The translations under genes were made by a program, and so were the position numbers. DNA of 64,000 nt from Silicimonas sp963779765. GTDB taxonomy: Bacteria; Pseudomonadota; Alphaproteobacteria; Rhodobacterales; Rhodobacteraceae. Below, piece after piece: positions 31,436 to 42,100 of this stretch. Each line of letters opens with the position of its first letter. Position 1 is the stretch's first letter. The notes below the pieces were generated by a model that saw nothing but the letters and a program-made list of their open reading frames with translations, did no database searches and was not told the DNA's origin. The DNA lies in the NCBI GenBank assembly GCA_963779765.1, contig CAVZZP010000001.1, forward strand, positions 372,001 to 436,000, in the 5' to 3' direction.

Positions 31436-31594
31436 TCGTTCCTCCCTTTTTCCGGAAAGCCTAACGCCCGGACCGGGCCTGGCCAGTCCAGAAAGTGTAC
31501 CGCCAGGTCCAGCCGGATGACTGGAAGCGAAGCTCACGTCGGTCCAGGCTTTCCACGCGGCAACTCTTGTCGCCCCAGTCACAAGGAGAAGAAG

Positions 31595-31921
31595 ATGAGT
31601 GTCTACCTGATTGCGGACATCAAGGTGACCGACGACGCATGGGTCCCAAGCTATGCGACGAACGTCCACAAACTGGTCGAGAAACATGGCGGGCGGTATC
31701 TGTCCCGCAGCGGGAACATCGAAACCCTGGAAGGCGACTCTGGCGAGAGCACCCTGATCGCCATCCTCGAATTCCCGGACAGGACCGCGCTGGAAAACTT
31801 TGCCGCCGATCCAGAATACGAGCCCTACGGGCGGGCACGCCAGAACGGCAGCGTTTCGACATTCCGCGTCATCGACGACACTGACATCGCCGGGGCGATA
31901 CCCTATCTGAAGGCGGGCTGA
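31595..31921 (+). CDS. DUF1330 family protein
   Basis: The 108-residue protein has the ferredoxin-like alpha+beta pattern of DUF1330: YLIADIKVTD, then GGRYLSRSGNIETLEGD, and LIAILEFPDRTALENFAADPEY. The family is common but without a defined reaction. The start is the ATG at 31595 with AAGGAGAAGAAG upstream; longer frames upstream overlap the regulator gene. The divergent HxlR regulator is the likely controller, since the 159-base gap is shared. Confidence 0.9.
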   Translation: MSVYLIADIKVTDDAWVPSYATNVHKLVEKHGGRYLSRSGNIETLEGDSGESTLIAILEFPDRTALENFAADPEYEPYGRARQNGSVSTFRVIDDTDIAGAIPYLKAG

Positions 31922-31996
31922 CCCGGGATCGGGGGCCGGGGGAAGGTGCCGGGCGCATCCTCGGCGCGCCCGGGGGGCCGGGACGCTACGAAGCCC

Positions 31997-32968
31997 TCAT
32001 CGCAGCATCCACCGCCCCTCCGGCCAGAACGCATGGAAGGCGAAGGCGAAGAGAACATCATGCGCCACGTCCGCCCCCGAGCCGTCCCGCACCCGGATCG
32101 TGCCGACCTCTCGCCCTTCGCCGATCCGCGCCGCATCCAGCGCCGACGCCTGACCCTGGGACCACGAGATCGTCACGCCCGCCTCCGTCACCTGACCCTC
32201 GCGCCGGATCCGCTCCACCGGCCAGGCGCGTTCGCCGACGCGAACCACGCGGGCCAAGGGGTTGATGCCATGCGGCGGCAACTCCCCTGAATAGAGAAAC
32301 GGACGTGCCGATGAATCGTAGGAAACATAAGGATTTCGCCCATAAGACCGCCCCGAGGCGGGCTCTGCCATTACCAGCCCGTCGGGGTTTCGCGTGCGAA
32401 ACTCGTCCCAGCTTTCCATCCAGGACGGCAGCGGTCGCAGGTCGCGCCCGGTCATCTCGCCCACGATCCCCTCGCCCGTGGCCTGCTGCCACCAGCTTTC
32501 GGTCTCGCGGTCGTACATCACCATGTCCGAATTGCGCAGCTTGCCCGTCACGCCGAAGGACAGCACGCGACCACCGACGCGGCGGTCGAACACCATGCCC
32601 GAATTGCACAGCGGGCAGAACGTCACCGCCACAGGCATCCCACCCACAGTGTCGTTGACGATCTCGTGCCACATCAGGTAGCGCACCGGATAGGCGCGGG
32701 GCGTTTCGCCCTCGACCTCGAGAGCGATCACCGGCTCCCGATCCTCGATTCCCCGCTTTGCCCCGACCTGCACGAAGCCCGGCGCGTCGAGAGCCGGGAT
32801 GCCGTCCCGCGGCGGCCCGCCCGACTGGATCTCGATCCAACTGTCCACGCTGGTGCGCCCGAAGTCCGTGCGTGGCCACTCGGCCTTCCAGAACTCGGGA
32901 TCGGCGCCTGCGCGACCGCCTGCGAGGCACAGAAGAACGAGACAGAACAACAGGGCGCGCCGATACAT
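31997..32968 (-). CDS. DUF3179 domain-containing exported protein
   Basis: The 323-residue protein has a signal peptide (residues 1-22). The DUF3179 core is visible as YLMWHEIVNDTVGGMPVAVTFCPLCNSGMVFDR, given here only as the positions around residues 97-130, and as SFGVTGKLRNSDMVMYDRE and WWQQATGEGIVGEM. The conserved Cys pair in TFCPLCNSG may bind a metal or form a disulfide; the function of the family is unknown. GGAGGATCTGAG precedes the ATG at 32968. A frame extending upstream to 34198 lies antisense to mscS and is rejected. Confidence 0.87.
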   Translation of the reverse strand: MYRRALLFCLVLLCLAGGRAGADPEFWKAEWPRTDFGRTSVDSWIEIQSGGPPRDGIPALDAPGFVQVGAKRGIEDREPVIALEVEGETPRAYPVRYLMWHEIVNDTVGGMPVAVTFCPLCNSGMVFDRRVGGRVLSFGVTGKLRNSDMVMYDRETESWWQQATGEGIVGEMTGRDLRPLPSWMESWDEFRTRNPDGLVMAEPASGRSYGRNPYVSYDSSARPFLYSGELPPHGINPLARVVRVGERAWPVERIRREGQVTEAGVTISWSQGQASALDAARIGEGREVGTIRVRDGSGADVAHDVLFAFAFHAFWPEGRWMLR

Positions 32969-33085
32969 CTCAGATCCTCCATTTACCGCAGGCAGCCTTA
33001 CCACGGTCCCGCCTCCGACCGTTGTCACGCCTCGGTGAGACCTCGCCCGCCTTGCGCCCGCCGTGACCGGACGCCATTCTGAGGC

Positions 33086-34408
33086 ATGGACGCGGATCTC
33101 TGGACGCAGCTCGCCGACCTCTGGAACCAGGCCATGCTCCAGGGGCGGCTCCTGCTGCAGCCCTCGCGGCTTTACCAGATCGGGATCCTCGTCGTCTGCA
33201 TCGCTTTCGCCTGGGGCATCTCGCGCTGGATAAAGCCGCATTTCAACGCATGGATGCACACGCTCGAGGGCAGGCCCAAGTGGCAACTGCGCTGGCTGCT
33301 TCTGATCCGCAGACGCATTTTCCTGATGGCCTTCACGCTTCTCGTGTGGATCGCCGCGCGCATAATGGCCGAGGTCAATCCCTTCCCCTCGCGCCGTTTC
33401 CTGCTGGAACTGGTGGGCACCATTGCGCTTGCCATCCTCGTCGTGGGCCTTGCGGCACGTCTTGTCCGGAACGAGCTTCTCCGCCGCATCGTATCCTGGG
33501 CGCTGTGGATCTTCGTGACGCTCTACTACCTTGGCATCGCGGACGAGGCGTCGCGGCTTCTCGACAGCCTCGCCCTCGACATCGGCGACTTCCACCTTTC
33601 GATCCTGACCGTGATCCAGGCGGCGGCGGCCATCGCCGTCCTCTTCACGCTCGCCCGGCTCATCAGCCAGACGACGGCGAACCGCATCCGCGCGAACGAC
33701 GACATCTCGCCCTCGATGCAGGTGCTGGCAGTCAAGATCCTTCAGATCCTGCTGTTTGGCGCCGCCTTCTTCATCGGTCTCAAGTACGTCGGCGTCGACC
33801 TGACAGGCCTCGCGGTGCTTTCGGGCGCGATTGGCGTGGGCCTTGGCTTCGGGCTTCAGAAGGTGGTGTCGAACCTCGTCTCGGGGGTCATCATCCTTCT
33901 CGACAAGTCGATCAAGCCGGGCGACGTCATCTCGATCGGCGACACATTCGGATGGATCAACGCCCTTGGCGCGCGCTACGTCTCGATCACCACGCGGGAC
34001 GGCAAGGAGTATCTGATCCCGAACGAGGATTTGATCACGGGCCAAGTGGTGAACTGGTCGCATTCCAACGACTTCGTCCGCATCGACATCGACTTCGGCA
34101 CCAGCTACGACGACGACCCCCACCAGGTTCGGAAACTGGCCATCGAGGCAGCGGCGAGCGTGAACCGCGTTCTCTCCTCGCGCCCGCCCGTCTGCCACAT
34201 CACAGGCTTCGGAGACAGCTCGGTGAACTACATCCTGCGGTTCTGGATCGTCGATCCGTCGGACGGGCTGACGAACATCCGCGGAAACGTCTTCCTCGCG
34301 CTCTGGGACACGTTCAAGGCCAACGGCGTCTCGATCCCCTTCCCGCAGCGCGAGGTCCGGGTGCTGAACGACAACCTTGCCGTCTCGCGACCCGAGGCTC
34401 AGCCGTAA
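33086..34408 (+). CDS. Mechanosensitive ion channel of the MscS family
   Basis: The 440-residue protein has about five N-terminal transmembrane helices. These precede the pore helix and beta domain, the pore being LSGAIGVGLGFGLQKVVSNL with the small-residue packing of MscS TM3. SIKPGDVISIGDTFGWINAL and REGK-like TRDGKEYLIPNEDLI form the beta domain. A cytosolic alpha-beta vestibule follows to the end. It should act as an osmotic release valve. The last 10 bases overlap the convergent GST gene. Confidence 0.93.
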   Translation: MDADLWTQLADLWNQAMLQGRLLLQPSRLYQIGILVVCIAFAWGISRWIKPHFNAWMHTLEGRPKWQLRWLLLIRRRIFLMAFTLLVWIAARIMAEVNPFPSRRFLLELVGTIALAILVVGLAARLVRNELLRRIVSWALWIFVTLYYLGIADEASRLLDSLALDIGDFHLSILTVIQAAAAIAVLFTLARLISQTTANRIRANDDISPSMQVLAVKILQILLFGAAFFIGLKYVGVDLTGLAVLSGAIGVGLGFGLQKVVSNLVSGVIILLDKSIKPGDVISIGDTFGWINALGARYVSITTRDGKEYLIPNEDLITGQVVNWSHSNDFVRIDIDFGTSYDDDPHQVRKLAIEAAASVNRVLSSRPPVCHITGFGDSSVNYILRFWIVDPSDGLTNIRGNVFLALWDTFKANGVSIPFPQREVRVLNDNLAVSRPEAQP

Positions 34409-35010
34409 AAGCCATCCGCCCAGGCCTTCTTGACGGACGCACGACCCTCCATCGCGGCCTTGAACGCAGCGAGCTTCGGGAAGTCCGCGACATCGACCTT
34501 GTCGCCCTCAAGCCAGTAGACCGGCGTGTAGAGGTAGAAATCCGCGATCGTCGGACGGTCTCCGAACAGGTAGGGGCCTTCGATCACGCCTTCGAGGTAC
34601 TCTGCCGAGGCGCGCATCGTCTCGGGCACCTTGGCCGACATCGCCTCCTGCGCCGCCGGATCGTCGGCCCAGCGTGACGCGCGGCGCAGGTGCGCGTGGT
34701 TAACGTGCATCGTCGAGGCGAGGTAGAACATCACTTCGCGCACCCGCGCCTTCTGGAAAGCATCCGTCGGCATGAACTCGGGAAGCGCCGTGTCGGCGAT
34801 GTACTCGAGGACGGCACCCGTCTCGGTCAGAAGACCCTCGGGCGTCACCAGCACCGGCACCCGGCCCTTCGGATTGATCCGAAGGTACTCGGGCCGCGAC
34901 TGCTCGCCTCCGCGCACGTCGACGCGGATCGGCTCCCATTCGGCGCCCTCGTTCAAAAGGCATACGACGGCGGTCGAGATGGTGACGGGGGCGCAGTAGA
35001 GCTTCAGCAT
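34399..35010 (-). CDS. Glutathione S-transferase family protein
   Basis: The 203-residue product shows the GST N-terminal thioredoxin-like fold (MLKLYCAPVTISTAVVCLL), the cis-Pro segment GRVPVLV, and the glutathione-binding LTETGAVLEYIAD. The C-terminal helical domain has GDRPTIADFYLYTPVYWL with the N-capping Asp of the conserved hydrophobic staple motif. The N-terminal Cys/Ser region (CAPVTIS) could supply the active residue. The physiological substrate is unknown. It lies 10 bases downstream of the phosphatase gene. Confidence 0.9.
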   Translation of the reverse strand: MLKLYCAPVTISTAVVCLLNEGAEWEPIRVDVRGGEQSRPEYLRINPKGRVPVLVTPEGLLTETGAVLEYIADTALPEFMPTDAFQKARVREVMFYLASTMHVNHAHLRRASRWADDPAAQEAMSAKVPETMRASAEYLEGVIEGPYLFGDRPTIADFYLYTPVYWLEGDKVDVADFPKLAAFKAAMEGRASVKKAWADGFYG

Positions 35011-35020
35011 CGGAAATCCC

Positions 35021-35662
35021 TCAGTAATAGCTCCGCGACCCGGCGCGGTCGGGCGCCTCGAGGTGCGGAATGGCGTTGTAGCCGGCGAGGATCGTCTCGC
35101 CGTCGCGGACGTGAAGTCGATGGATCGACGTGTTCCAGATCGGCAGCATGACCCGGCTCATCTTCATCATGTCGAGATCGAGGACATGGCGCAGCATCAT
35201 CCCGATGACCCCGCCGGAGGTGATGCAGAGCAGCCGCCGCCCGGGAACCGCCGCCTCGGCCAGAAGCTCGGCCACCCGCGTCTCGAACCGTTCATAGGTC
35301 TCGGCGCCGATGATCTCGGCCGCCGCCCAGGCCGCAAAGACCTTGGGCATGTGGTCGGCGAAGCTGTCGCCCGTGGGCATGGGCTCGCCGCTTCGGTCAT
35401 GCAGGCTTTGACTTAGGGTGTAGTAGTCCAGCTCGTTCAGCCGCGCGTCCTCGTCGGGGTCGATCTTCATCGCCGCCGCAGTCTCGCGGTGCCGCCTCAT
35501 GGTGCCGGAGAGGACATGGTCGAACGCGTAGTCGTTCTCGCGCATCCAGTCGCCCAGCCACTCCGCCTGGCGGTGACCGAGGTCGCTCAGCCGGTCATAG
35601 TCGGCCTCGGTCAAAGCGCCCGAATTGGCCTGACCGTGACGCACCAGGATGATTTCGCCCAT
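35021..35662 (-). CDS. Histidine phosphatase family protein
   Basis: The 213-residue protein opens with IILVRHGQANSG, the phospho-acceptor RHG motif of the phosphoglycerate-mutase-like superfamily. A second Arg lies in the TMRRHRET region, and the second His lies in CITSGGVIGMMLRH, where Ser-Gly-Gly replaces the common His-Gly-Gly. That substitution is a possible loss or variation of the second catalytic His. The start at 35662 has GGGAGGACGG upstream. It is probably cotranscribed with the GST gene. Confidence 0.85.
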   Translation of the reverse strand: MGEIILVRHGQANSGALTEADYDRLSDLGHRQAEWLGDWMRENDYAFDHVLSGTMRRHRETAAAMKIDPDEDARLNELDYYTLSQSLHDRSGEPMPTGDSFADHMPKVFAAWAAAEIIGAETYERFETRVAELLAEAAVPGRRLLCITSGGVIGMMLRHVLDLDMMKMSRVMLPIWNTSIHRLHVRDGETILAGYNAIPHLEAPDRAGSRSYY

Positions 35663-35802
35663 GCCGTCCTCCCTGCCTTGAGGGCTAGGCAACCGGACGG
35701 GCGGGCGCAATCGCAAAACCGCCGCGCGCAATCCTTCGCTGTCCCTCAGTGCCACCCCACAGGGGACTTGACGCCGCGCGCCCCTTCGCCGACACCGCGC
35801 GG

Positions 35803-36849
35803 ATGGGAGCCGCGCTTCTCACCGTCGATCTCGATGCCGTCGCCGCCAACTGGCGCGCCCTCGACGCCCTGTCCCAGCCCCATGTCGAGACCGGAGCGGC
35901 GGTCAAGGCCAACGGCTACGGCACGGGCGCCACCGAGGTCGCGCGCAAACTACATGCCGAGGGCGTGCGCAGCTTCTTCGTCGCCGTAGCCTCGGAAGGC
36001 GTGACCATCCGGCGGGCAGTCGGGACCGATGCCGACATTCATGTCTTTTCCGGCCATATGCACGGCGACACAGACCTTCTGCAGCAGCACCGTCTGATCC
36101 CGATGCTGAACGCGCCCGATCAGGTCGCGCGGCACTTCCAGTCCGCCCCCGGCCACCCCTTCGGAGTCCAGTTGGACACCGGGATGAACCGCCTCGGGAT
36201 GGAGCGCGGCGACTGGGACGCTCTCAAGTCCGAACTGATGGATGCAGGGCCGCGCCTGGTGATGAGCCACCTCGCCTGCGCCGACGAACCCGATCACCCG
36301 ATGAACGCGCAGCAGCTTCACAGCTTCCGAACGATGACGGACGGGATCGCGCACCGCCGCTCGCTGGCCGCCACGGGCGGCATCCTCCTGGGTCCGGAAT
36401 ACCACTTCGACCTCGTGCGCCCCGGCATCGGCCTCTATGGCGGCCGGCCCTTCGACGACGCAACGCCCGTCGTCGCCCTGTCGGCCCCGATCGTCCAGAC
36501 CCGCATCGTTCGCCCCTTCGAGACCGTGGGCTACGGCAACACCTGGACCGCCAACGTCGAAAGCTGCATCGCCACCATTTCGGCCGGGTATGCCGATGGG
36601 CTGATCCGCGCCATGGGCCCCAGCGGTCGGGTCTGGGCGGGCGACGTCCCCTGCCCCGTCGTGGGGCGCGTGTCGATGGACCTCATCACCGTCGACGTGA
36701 CCCACCTCGAGGACATCCCCGACACGCTCGAGATCCTCGGCCCGCACCAGTCGGTCGACGATCTGGCCGACGCGGCGGGCACCATCGGCTACGAGATCCT
36801 GACCTCGCTCGGCCATCGCTATGCCCGCCACTACGAGGGCGTGGCATGA
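35803..36849 (+). CDS. alr: Alanine racemase
   Basis: The 348-residue PLP enzyme provides D-alanine for peptidoglycan. The PLP-binding Lys is Lys35 in AAVKANGYGTG and the catalytic Tyr is in ISAGYADGL (about residue 263). FGVQLDTGMNRLG and RVSMDLITVDV are further family blocks. The ATG at 35803 is chosen over an upstream frame start at 35749, because fold type III alanine racemases begin shortly before this. It overlaps mlaE by ATGA. Confidence 0.95.
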   Translation: MGAALLTVDLDAVAANWRALDALSQPHVETGAAVKANGYGTGATEVARKLHAEGVRSFFVAVASEGVTIRRAVGTDADIHVFSGHMHGDTDLLQQHRLIPMLNAPDQVARHFQSAPGHPFGVQLDTGMNRLGMERGDWDALKSELMDAGPRLVMSHLACADEPDHPMNAQQLHSFRTMTDGIAHRRSLAATGGILLGPEYHFDLVRPGIGLYGGRPFDDATPVVALSAPIVQTRIVRPFETVGYGNTWTANVESCIATISAGYADGLIRAMGPSGRVWAGDVPCPVVGRVSMDLITVDVTHLEDIPDTLEILGPHQSVDDLADAAGTIGYEILTSLGHRYARHYEGVA

Positions 36850-37619
36850 GCCTTCTCGCCGCTGTCGGACGGGCGGTATTGATGCTTCTGGCCGCCATCG
36901 GACGCACAGCTTTGTTCGGGATCGAAACCGTCTCGCACCTGTTCCGGCCGCCCTGGTATCCCCGCGAGTTCGGTCACGCGTTGCTTCAGATCGGTTACTT
37001 CTCGCTTCCCGTCGTGGGGCTGACCACCATCTTCACCGGCGGCGCGCTGGCGCTTCAGATCTACGCCGGTGGCGCGCGCTTCTCGGCCGAGGCGGTGGTG
37101 CCCCAGATCGTCGCCATCGGCATGGTGCGCGAGCTTGGACCGGTCTTGGTCGGCCTGATGATCGCGGCCCGCGTCACCTCGTCCATCGCCGCCGAGATCG
37201 CGACGATGAAGGTGACCGAGCAGATCGACGCCCTCGTCACCCTGTCGACGCATCCGATGAAGTATCTGACCCTGCCACGCGTCCTTGCCGCGACCCTCGT
37301 CATGCCGCTTCTCGTGGCCGTGGGCGACGTCATCGGCATCTTCGGTGGCTATGTCGTCGGCGTGAACCGCTTGGGCTTCAACGCCTCGACCTACCTGCGC
37401 AACACCATCGACTTCCTCGAACCGCTCGACATCGTGTCCTCCATGTCGAAGGGCGCCGTCTTCGGGTTCCTCGCGGCGCTGATGGGCTGCTACTACGGGA
37501 TGCAGTCGGCCCGCGGTGCGCAGGGCGTCGGCAGCGCCACCAAGACCGCCGTCGTCGCGGCAAGCGTCCTGATCCTCGCCGCCAACTTCATCCTCACCGA
37601 ACTGTTCTTCGCCGCATGA
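36846..37619 (+). CDS. mlaE: ABC transporter permease of the MlaE family
   Basis: The 257-residue membrane protein has the MlaE/YrbE pattern: QIGYFSLPVVGLTTIFTGGALALQ near the N-terminus, then VRELGPVLVGLMIAARVTSSIAAEI, and STHPMKYLTLPRVLAATLVMPLL. Family members export or import phospholipids to keep the outer membrane asymmetric. Gene overlaps with alr and mlaF (ATGA on both sides) show one transcript. The MlaD (MCE) and MlaB components are not in the window. Confidence 0.9.
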   Translation: MSLLAAVGRAVLMLLAAIGRTALFGIETVSHLFRPPWYPREFGHALLQIGYFSLPVVGLTTIFTGGALALQIYAGGARFSAEAVVPQIVAIGMVRELGPVLVGLMIAARVTSSIAAEIATMKVTEQIDALVTLSTHPMKYLTLPRVLAATLVMPLLVAVGDVIGIFGGYVVGVNRLGFNASTYLRNTIDFLEPLDIVSSMSKGAVFGFLAALMGCYYGMQSARGAQGVGSATKTAVVAASVLILAANFILTELFFAA

Positions 37620-38377
37620 TCGAGCTTCGCGACGTCCACAAGGCCTTCGGACCCAAGGAGGTCCTGCGCGGGATCGACCTGTCGATCGGCAGGGGCCGCA
37701 GCATGGTGATCATCGGCGGTTCTGGTACGGGCAAGTCGGTCTGCCTGAAGTGCGTCCTTGGCCTGATCGAGCCGGACCGGGGCACGATCACCGTCGACGG
37801 CCAGGACGTGACGCGTCTTCGCCAGGGCTCGTCCGAGCGCGACGCCTTCCTCGCCCGCTTCGGGATGCTGTTCCAGGGAGGTGCGCTGTTCGACTCCCTG
37901 CCCGTCTGGCAGAACGTGGCCTTCCGCCTCTTGCGCGGCTCGCTGAAGCGCCCCAAGGCCGAGGCCCGCGAGATAGCCATCGAAAAGCTGCGACGCGTTG
38001 GCCTATCGGCTGACGTCGCAGACCTTTTTCCAGCCGAGTTGTCCGGCGGGATGCAGAAGCGCGTCAGCCTCGCCCGCGCCATCGCCGCCGAGCCCGAGAT
38101 CATCTTTTTCGACGAGCCGACAACGGGCCTCGATCCGATCATGTCCGGCGTCATCAACGACCTGATCCGCGAGATCGTGGTCGAGATGGGCGCCACCGCC
38201 ATGACCATCACACACGACATGACCAGCGTGCGCGCCATCGCAGACGAGGTCGCGATGCTGCACAGGGGCAAGATCCGCTGGACTGGCCCGGTGTCAGATA
38301 TGGATGCGAGTGGCGACCCCTACCTGACGCAGTTCATCACGGGCAGCCCGAACGGACCGATCGAGACGCTTCGGTGA
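37616..38377 (+). CDS. mlaF: ABC transporter ATP-binding protein of the MlaF type
   Basis: The 253-residue ATPase pairs with MlaE. Walker A is GGSGTGKSVCL, the signature is LSGGMQKRVSLARA and Walker B is IIFFDEPTTGLDPI. The MlaF-like block LFQGGALFDSLPVWQNV is the Q-loop region. The ATG overlaps the mlaE stop. It should drive phospholipid transport across the periplasm. No more genes follow closely; 144 bases separate it from the next gene. Confidence 0.9.
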   Translation: MIELRDVHKAFGPKEVLRGIDLSIGRGRSMVIIGGSGTGKSVCLKCVLGLIEPDRGTITVDGQDVTRLRQGSSERDAFLARFGMLFQGGALFDSLPVWQNVAFRLLRGSLKRPKAEAREIAIEKLRRVGLSADVADLFPAELSGGMQKRVSLARAIAAEPEIIFFDEPTTGLDPIMSGVINDLIREIVVEMGATAMTITHDMTSVRAIADEVAMLHRGKIRWTGPVSDMDASGDPYLTQFITGSPNGPIETLR

Positions 38378-38521
38378 AGTCCCATTGCGATCCACGACGG
38401 ACCGCATTCTTGCAAACTTGCAACAATACATTTCCCAGACGGAAACAATTCCGGGACAAGTTACGCATTTTTAACGACAATGCGCGATATGCCGCGTCGG
38501 GGTGGCAGACGGAGTCATAGA

Positions 38522-39112
38522 ATGGACATCCTCAGCCCGTTGTTCCTTCTCTTTTTCAAGACCTTCGTGGTCGTTCTTCCGATGACTGTCGGATGGCTGG
38601 CGTTCCGCCGGCTGATGCTGTCGAAATCGGCCAATTCATGGATATACGCCTTTGCCTGCCTCTTCGCGGCGATCACTGCGGCCGGACTTGCGCCCTGGGC
38701 GATCGGCCTTGCTCGGGCAAGCTGGGTGTTCTTCGTCCTTGCCGCCTTCTGCCCGGCGATCTGGATCGGCGTCGTCCTCCTGTGCGACGTCTCCCGGCGG
38801 CAAAGGTATGAGGCCGACCCCTTGACCGATGTCGTGCTGACGTTCGCGTCACGCCAACGGCCGGCCCCCCTCGTGCTCGAAGACCCGGACACACCCGGCG
38901 CACCGATGCCCGTCTTCCGGCACAGCAAGCCGGCTCAGCCGTCGATTTTCGACAAGGGACCGTTTCGACCGAACCGCAACCCAGTCACGCGCTCACGGAT
39001 GCTCATGTCCGTCGCGCGCGACATGCGCGGCAACGGCTCCTCCGACATGCGTCGGCCGAAGCTTCTTCCCGCACCGGATACTCTCGAACTGCCTTTCCTC
39101 AGCCGGGGTTGA
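38522..39112 (+). CDS. Membrane protein of unknown function
   Basis: The 196-residue protein has three transmembrane helices (about residues 8-28, 40-60 and 66-88). After these comes a basic, Pro-rich C-terminal tail of about 100 residues with no recognisable domain. The start at 38522 is preceded by GGAGTCATAG; the extension to 38480 is not supported. The 144 bases upstream are AT-richer, as expected for a promoter. I do not recognise a family; a location between mlaEF and radA is all the context shows. Confidence 0.65.
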   Translation: MDILSPLFLLFFKTFVVVLPMTVGWLAFRRLMLSKSANSWIYAFACLFAAITAAGLAPWAIGLARASWVFFVLAAFCPAIWIGVVLLCDVSRRQRYEADPLTDVVLTFASRQRPAPLVLEDPDTPGAPMPVFRHSKPAQPSIFDKGPFRPNRNPVTRSRMLMSVARDMRGNGSSDMRRPKLLPAPDTLELPFLSRG

Positions 39113-39159
39113 CACAGCCCGAGTGATTGATCCGTCTTTGGAAACAAACGGTTTCACGC

Positions 39160-39184
39160 GGAACTCTCGACACTCCCACGCGTA
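39160..39184 (+). promoter_or_regulatory. Near-consensus EcfG-type promoter
   Basis: GGAAC at 39160-39164 is followed after 16 bases by CGTA at 39181-39184, one base away from the EcfG -10 box CGTT. It lies about 50 bases before the coiled-coil membrane protein gene. It is weaker evidence than the two exact copies elsewhere in the window. Confidence 0.3.
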
Positions 39185-39235
39185 GTTTCGGTGCGACAGG
39201 CGGAAGTTCGCCGAGTGCCGGATAGGTGGTGATCG

Positions 39236-40018
39236 ATGTCAAAGGTCGGTTTTTGGTGGTGGGCGAGGGCGATCCAGGTTGCGTCGATGGTTTTCGTCCT
39301 CGGTTTGGTGCTGTGTGTCGGTGGAACCTTCCTCCTGTCGCTTTCGGGTCTCCTGCCCAGGCTGGAGGTCCCTCTCGTCCTCTCGGACGGCAGCGTCCGG
39401 GAGGCGGGACTTCTCATTCACGGCGCGGCTTTCGCGCTGACCCTTCTCCTTCTGGCGTACATGCCGGCGAACTGGCGCATCCTCGCGCTGGAAACGTCGC
39501 ACCGCAGCTTCCGGATGCGGATGGAGGATGTCGCCAACGCCTACTGGGCGGCGCACCGCGCCGATCGCACGGGTGTCTTCAAGGTCTCCAGCGAGTACGA
39601 CGCTGTCCGCGAACGCCTCATCTGGCTGAAGGAACATCCCGATCTCGGCCATCTCGACACCGATCTTCTGGAAATCGCGGCCCAGATGAGCCGGGTCAGC
39701 GAAAGCCTGGCCGAGCGCTATTCCGACGAAGCCGTGGCCCGTGCCCGCGACAGTCTCGAAGCACGCCAGCGCGAAGCCGACCAGATGGAGGTGCGGATCG
39801 CCCGAGCGCTCGAGGTCACTCGCGACCTGCGGCACTGGAAGAATCGCGTCGAGATCGAGGAGGACGTCGCTGTCTCCCGGATGAACCAGCTCATCGCGGA
39901 ACTCGACACCCTGACGGAAGAACTGGGTCTGTCGCCCGTTCGCCGTCGCCGCGATCCGCATGTGCTGGCGCTTCCCAATCCGCCCCGTCCCCGGCCCGCG
40001 GCGATCCCTGCCGAATGA
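39236..40018 (+). CDS. Membrane-anchored coiled-coil protein of unknown function
   Basis: The 260-residue protein has two transmembrane helices (residues about 10-36 and 59-77). They are followed by a long charged helical region, likely coiled coil, around residues 140-225 (for example VARARDSLEARQREADQMEV). A Pro/Arg-rich tail ends the chain. It lies 48 bases upstream of radA, so a link with DNA repair has been suggested by position only. A near-consensus stress promoter lies upstream. Confidence 0.75.
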   Translation: MSKVGFWWWARAIQVASMVFVLGLVLCVGGTFLLSLSGLLPRLEVPLVLSDGSVREAGLLIHGAAFALTLLLLAYMPANWRILALETSHRSFRMRMEDVANAYWAAHRADRTGVFKVSSEYDAVRERLIWLKEHPDLGHLDTDLLEIAAQMSRVSESLAERYSDEAVARARDSLEARQREADQMEVRIARALEVTRDLRHWKNRVEIEEDVAVSRMNQLIAELDTLTEELGLSPVRRRRDPHVLALPNPPRPRPAAIPAE

Positions 40019-40066
40019 CGCGCCGATGCGCTTGCCCCCGCTTCGGGGCGCAGGCATGAAGGCCGC

Positions 40067-41431
<1,365 letters not shown>

Positions 41432-41462
41432 CCCCTGGGGCAGAAAAAAGACGAGGCAAGAC

Positions 41463-42044
41463 ATGGACGGCTTCACCATCATCGACGGCATCGTGGCCGT
41501 GGTCATCATCCTTTCAGCGGTGCTGGCCTATTCGCGGGGCCTCGTACGCGAGGTCCTGTCGATCGGCGGCTGGATCGCGGCCGCGGTCGTGGCCTACATC
41601 CTCGCCCCCACGGTCGAGCCGCTGATGCGCGAGGTTCCGATCCTGAAGGACTTCCTCGGCGCGTCCTGCGAGCTTTCCATGATCGCCGCCTTCGCAGGCG
41701 TTTTCGCTCTTGCGCTGATCATCTTCTCTGTCTTCACGCCGCTCTTCGCCGGCGCCGTGCAACGCTCGGCCCTCGGCGGCATCGACCAGGGCCTGGGCTT
41801 CCTCTTCGGGGTCGCCCGCGGCGTGATCCTCGTCGCCATCGCCTACATCGTCTACGAGCGCGTCATCGTTTCGGACCCGATCCCGATGGTGAACGACAGC
41901 CGCACCGCCGTCGTCCTGGGCGACCTGTCCGACCGCATCGACGCCGAAATGCCGACCGACGTGCCGGACTGGATCGGCGGGCGCTATGACGAGTTGATCG
42001 GGAAGTGCTCGATCCCAACCGAAGGCCAGTCTTCAGGCACCTGA
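41463..42044 (+). CDS. cvpA: CvpA family membrane protein
   Basis: The 193-residue protein has four transmembrane helices. The typical opening is DGFTIIDGIVAVVIILSAVLAYSRG (described by its position, residues 2-26). A later segment, GGIDQGLGFLFGVARGVILV, is also diagnostic. The ATG at 41463 follows GACGAGGCAAG. CvpA often sits upstream of purF, as here, and affects colicin V production and membrane or purine-related phenotypes. Confidence 0.93.
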   Translation: MDGFTIIDGIVAVVIILSAVLAYSRGLVREVLSIGGWIAAAVVAYILAPTVEPLMREVPILKDFLGASCELSMIAAFAGVFALALIIFSVFTPLFAGAVQRSALGGIDQGLGFLFGVARGVILVAIAYIVYERVIVSDPIPMVNDSRTAVVLGDLSDRIDAEMPTDVPDWIGGRYDELIGKCSIPTEGQSSGT

Positions 42045-42067
42045 GGCTTTCCACGACCAATCCTGAC

Positions 42068-42100
42068 GCCGCGGGCCGCAAGGCTCGCGGCTTTTCTTTT
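42068..42100 (+). terminator. Terminator after cvpA
   Basis: GCCGCG (42068-42073) pairs with CGCGGC (42086-42091), followed by TTTTCTTTT. The stem lies 23 bases after the cvpA stop on the same strand and ends the radA-cvpA unit. Confidence 0.8.
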
